Positions 5,514-7,310 of a stretch of 7,310 nt of DNA are shown here, piece after piece. Each line of letters starts with the position of its first letter. The first letter of the stretch is position 1. The DNA is from Tannerella sp. (GTDB lineage: Bacteria > Bacteroidota > Bacteroidia > Bacteroidales > Tannerellaceae). The DNA lies in contig JAISOP010000027.1 in NCBI GenBank assembly GCA_031275525.1, forward strand, positions 1 through 7,310, read 5' to 3'. A program made the position numbers and the translations under genes. The notes under the pieces were generated by a model. It ran no database searches and was not told the origin of the DNA. It saw nothing but the letters and a program-made list of their open reading frames with translations.

Positions 5514-6140
5514 ATGGCAAAGAAACGGTTTTACGTGGTTTGGGTGGGAGTCCGGCCGGGCATCTATACGTCCTGGGAAGATTGCAAGTTACAGGTAGCA
5601 GGCTATCCGGGAGCCAGATACAAGTCTTTCGACACCGGCGAAGCTGCTCGCGAAGCCTGGGAAGCCGGTCGGCCGCCTTCCGGGGAACTCACGAAGCCGT
5701 CCCTGCATTCCCTCCGGCAGGTTCCTTCCGCCCCGTTCATCCGGGAAAGTTTGGCCGTTGATGCGGCGTGTAGCGGAAATCCGGGTGACATGGAATACCG
5801 GGGCGTCCACGTGGCAACCGGGAAGGAATGGTTTCATGTAGGACCGCTCAGGCAGGGGACAAACAATATCGGGGAATTTCTGGCCTTGGTACACGGGTTG
5901 GCGTTGATGAAACGGGACCATCTCTCCTTGCCGTTGTATTCCGACAGCCGGAATGCCCTCCTGTGGGTGCGCATGAAGACCTGCCGCACCCGACTCACAC
6001 AGACAACAGCCAATCTCCCCATCTTCCGTCTGATTGCACGCGCCGAGCAATGGCTCAGGGAAAATACCTTTGAAACGCAAATCCTCAAATGGGATACCCG
6101 GGCTTGGGGCGAAATACCGGCCGATTTCGGAAGAAAATGA
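5514..6140 (+). CDS. Ribonuclease H with N-terminal viroplasmin (RNA/DNA-hybrid-binding) domain
   Basis: This 208-residue cytoplasmic enzyme should cleave the RNA strand of RNA-DNA hybrids, as in primer or R-loop removal. Residues ~4-50 (KRFYVVWVGVRPGIYTSW...YKSFDTGEAAREAW) form the viroplasmin/RNase H1 hybrid-binding domain. A linker of ~30 residues leads to the RNase H fold (~79-208). The four metal-binding acidic residues are present: D83 in VDAACSGNPG, E121 in NNIGEFLAL, D144 in YSDSRNAL, and D204 in IPADFGRK, the last just before the C-terminus. The domain order and length are usual for this Bacteroidota protein. The start at 5514 is chosen because the viroplasmin domain begins there and the promoter lies just upstream; the frame continues to an upstream TTG at 5496 that overlaps the -7 box and is unlikely. 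It is transcribed alone, divergent from the symporter and convergent with the lipoprotein gene. Confidence 0.93.
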   Translation: MAKKRFYVVWVGVRPGIYTSWEDCKLQVAGYPGARYKSFDTGEAAREAWEAGRPPSGELTKPSLHSLRQVPSAPFIRESLAVDAACSGNPGDMEYRGVHVATGKEWFHVGPLRQGTNNIGEFLALVHGLALMKRDHLSLPLYSDSRNALLWVRMKTCRTRLTQTTANLPIFRLIARAEQWLRENTFETQILKWDTRAWGEIPADFGRK

Positions 6141-6211
6141 TTGGTAGCAGCAAAACCAACGCCACAAAACGTCGGCATGAACTGTTCAAAGGAGTTGTCA
6201 AGAAATAAACC

Positions 6212-6268
6212 ATTCAAAGATTCAATCATTCAAAAGGCTCGTTTCTTGAATCTTTGAATAATTGAATC
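6212..6268. terminator. Hairpin repeat between convergent genes, related to the one at 81-120
   Basis: ATTCAAAGATTCAA (6212-6225) pairs perfectly with 6246-6259. An alternative register pairs 6219-6233 with 6254-6268 with one mismatch. On the plus strand the loop contains CAAAAGGCTCGTTTC, almost the same as the minus-strand loop of the hairpin at 81-120, in the same orientation relative to the gene it follows. It begins 71 bases after the RNase H stop and ends two bases from the lipoprotein stop, so it probably terminates both transcripts. Confidence 0.75.
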
Positions 6269-6269
6269 T

Positions 6270-6854
6270 TTAGTAGAAGGTAAATTTTATTCGGTCATAA
6301 TAAAGCGGTGCGCCGAGGTCGTTTGTAGTCTGATACGAACTGCCATGTTCAAAGGGAACAATCAGTTTAACCTCGGCGTTTTCGCCCACATATTCCAGTA
6401 CGGATTGCACGCCCAGGCTTAAAAAATACCATTCGGCCGAATAGCTGAGCGACGAGGAGGCCTGGGAAATGACATTCGAAGCATAGCCGTAGATAAATTC
6501 GATGGGGAGATTGCTGTTGGTGAAGAGGGAAAACGAACCGGTATCCGCGTCAAAGATAAACCGTCCGCTGCAACGCATCAGGATTGTTGTGCTGTAAAGT
6601 TTCGCCCGGTTTCCGTTTCCGGAATCAATCACATTCAGGTAAACGCCGTTATCCAGCGCCACAAATTGCTTTTCGCCAAAAACGCCGTCCGCCGGATATT
6701 TATTCAGTATCTCAAACCCTTCGGTAGCAATCAGGCGGTCAATTGCTCTTTGCTCATCCCGTTTCATTTCCGCGTACGACCGGGTCGTGTTCGTGCACGA
6801 GGAAATACAAACCGCACTCCATATCATGATCAAAAGGCATATCTTCGTTTTCAT
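6270..6854 (-). CDS. Lipoprotein, DUF4827-like with FKBP-like C-terminal half
   Basis: The ATG at 6854-6852 gives 194 residues with a lipoprotein signal peptide: MKTK, a hydrophobic core, then ISSC with the lipidated Cys at residue 20. Upstream in-frame starts would bury this signal and overlap the -7 box, so they are rejected. After the Cys come a helical segment (YAEMKRDEQRAIDRLIATEGFEIL, ~27-50) and NKYPADGVFGEKQFVALDNGVYLNVIDSGNGNRA (~51-84), which match the layout of Bacteroidota DUF4827 proteins as recalled. The end (~145-194: LGVQSVLEYV, AEVKLIVPFEHGS, APLYYDRIKFTF) follows the order of elements in FKBP-type prolyl isomerases, though the usual aromatic pocket residues are not all evident. 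It is likely attached to the outer or inner membrane facing the periplasm. No partner gene adjoins it. The signal and localisation are firm; isomerase activity is an inference and may be absent. Confidence 0.85.
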   Translation of the reverse strand: MKTKICLLIMIWSAVCISSCTNTTRSYAEMKRDEQRAIDRLIATEGFEILNKYPADGVFGEKQFVALDNGVYLNVIDSGNGNRAKLYSTTILMRCSGRFIFDADTGSFSLFTNSNLPIEFIYGYASNVISQASSSLSYSAEWYFLSLGVQSVLEYVGENAEVKLIVPFEHGSSYQTTNDLGAPLYYDRIKFTFY

Positions 6855-6883
6855 TCTCGTCTTCCGTTTTAAAAATCCGGATG

Positions 6884-6891
6884 CAAAGGTA
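6884..6891 (-). promoter_or_regulatory. Probable -7 box for the lipoprotein gene
   Basis: TACCTTTG on the minus strand (6891-6884) is an exact TAnnTTTG and would start transcription about 23 bases before the ATG at 6854. No TTG is present at the usual -33 distance, so only half of the promoter is recognisable. Confidence 0.5.
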
Positions 6892-6983
6892 ACGAATATC
6901 CGTTGCTTGATTTTGAATATCCAATTTTTAACCAAAGTGCAGACACACAAAAGAATCCCGCGTCAAGGACGGGAGGAGGCTAA

Positions 6984-7017
6984 GAATTGAGAATGGAGAA
7001 TTGAAAATTGAGAATGA
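6984..7017. repeat. Degenerate GAATTGAGAAT low-complexity repeat
   Basis: GAATTGAGAAT (6984-6994) is followed by GGAGAATTGAAAATTGAGAAT, which is two overlapping imperfect copies. The same 11-mer occurs in both arms of the inverted repeat at 3728-3920 (3731-3741, and on the minus strand at 3917-3907). It directly abuts the probable left end of the IS remnant. Confidence 0.7.
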
Positions 7018-7049
7018 TTTGTCATGTCCTGAAATAGCTATACAGAGAA

Positions 7050-7055
7050 AAGGAG
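7050..7055 (+). promoter_or_regulatory. Shine-Dalgarno sequence of the orfA remnant
   Basis: AAGGAG lies nine bases before the ATG at 7065. This is the only good Shine-Dalgarno sequence before a gene start in the window; the chromosomal genes lack one, which fits a mobile-element gene. Confidence 0.6.
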
Positions 7056-7064
7056 TAAAGAGAT

Positions 7065-7310
7065 ATGACAAAAAGGGTAAAGACGTACAATCGGTACAGT
7101 ATTTGTTTTAAAGAACAAATAATCGAAGAGGTATCCCGAGGTTCGAGTATCTTTCACTGGAAGGCGGTATCAAGGCCTTAAAAAAGGCGATAAAACTGTC
7201 TTACCCTAGAAAAAGTTGACTCTCTAAAAGAGTTAAGAATGTATTTACACACAAAGAAACAACGTCAGTATTTTGATAAAGTAATCAAATTACATTGTGA
7301 TTATGGCTAT
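7065..7310 (+). pseudogene. IS3-family transposase OrfA, frameshifted and partial
   Basis: The ATG at 7065 opens MTKRVKTYNRYSICFKEQII, typical of the helix-turn-helix OrfA of Bacteroidota IS3 elements (basic start, then a YS-x-x-FK-x-x-II segment). The frame stops after 38 codons at 7179-7181. Sequence similarity appears to continue in other frames: SLERRY-like residues around 7153-7169, GDKTVLP followed by a TAG at about 7189-7212, then DSLKELRMYLHTKKQRQYFD and VIKLHCDYGY to the window edge, matching the usual C-terminal 'LKELR...YLEKVIELA..EYG' segment. The centre of the protein (leucine-zipper region) is shortened compared with a ~110-120 residue OrfA. At least two frame disruptions and an internal deletion make it non-functional. 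It belongs to the IS remnant and has no link to the upstream genes. Confidence 0.65.

Larger units (their letters stand above)
7020..7310 (+). mobile_element. Left part of a decayed IS3-family insertion sequence, cut by the window edge
   Basis: A probable terminus begins TGTCATGTCCTG at 7020, 45 bases before an orfA-like start codon; IS3 elements usually begin with TG. The reading frame after it is an IS3 OrfA remnant with frameshifts. The right end lies outside the window, so neither terminal repeats nor target-site duplications can be checked. The base composition is more AT-rich than the neighbouring genes. Confidence 0.55.

Noticed and set aside
5834..6229. Minus-strand open frames opposite the RNase H gene
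   Set aside because: They are antisense to a gene with all four catalytic acidic residues and its own promoter, and have no recognisable domains.
6855..6950. N-terminal extension of the lipoprotein frame
   Set aside because: It would put 32 residues before the lipoprotein signal peptide and overlap the -7 box at 6884-6891.

Overview
The window looks like a chromosomal segment of a Bacteroidales-type bacterium (phylum Bacteroidota). The reasons are: several upstream regions carry the Bacteroidota promoter form TTG-N19-21-TAnnTTTG; genes mostly lack Shine-Dalgarno sequences; and the gene families are typical of the group (a FucP-type sugar symporter, an RNase H with a viroplasmin domain, a DUF4827-like lipoprotein, a GH36 alpha-galactosidase with signal peptide, and an IS3 remnant). 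The genus cannot be fixed from the sequence alone.

Layout, left to right. A minus-strand hypothetical gene (144-821) has an alpha-helical-looking N-terminus and a fibronectin-III-like C-terminus. It is followed by a hairpin terminator (81-120) and preceded by an unusual leader: a 21-bp tandem repeat (920-1200) lying between the gene and the only good upstream promoter (-7 box at 1222-1229). Next is a gene-free stretch of nearly 500 bases holding a ~100-nt imperfect palindrome (1342-1444). Then comes a secreted GH36 alpha-galactosidase (1698-3737, +), convergent with a FucP-family sugar:H+ symporter (3911-5362, -). The two share a 46-bp perfect inverted repeat built partly of TTAGTGG heptamers. 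Its arms include the last two codons and the stop codon of both genes, and its centre holds a GC-rich bidirectional terminator.

The symporter diverges from a viroplasmin-domain RNase H (5514-6140, +); both have clear promoters in the 151-bp gap. The RNase H converges on a minus-strand lipoprotein (6270-6854) with a DUF4827/FKBP-like look, separated by a second hairpin related to the one at 81-120. The right edge is a low-complexity GAATTGAGAAT repeat followed by the decayed left end of an IS3-family element (7020-7310, cut by the window edge).

Functionally, the alpha-galactosidase and the symporter make a plausible pair (release of galactose from alpha-galactosides, then proton-coupled uptake of a monosaccharide), though they are convergent and cannot share a promoter. 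The other genes look like unrelated single-gene units. No defence system, CRISPR array, tRNA or rRNA is visible. The most unusual content is the density and variety of intergenic repeats, each placed at a gene end or in a leader.
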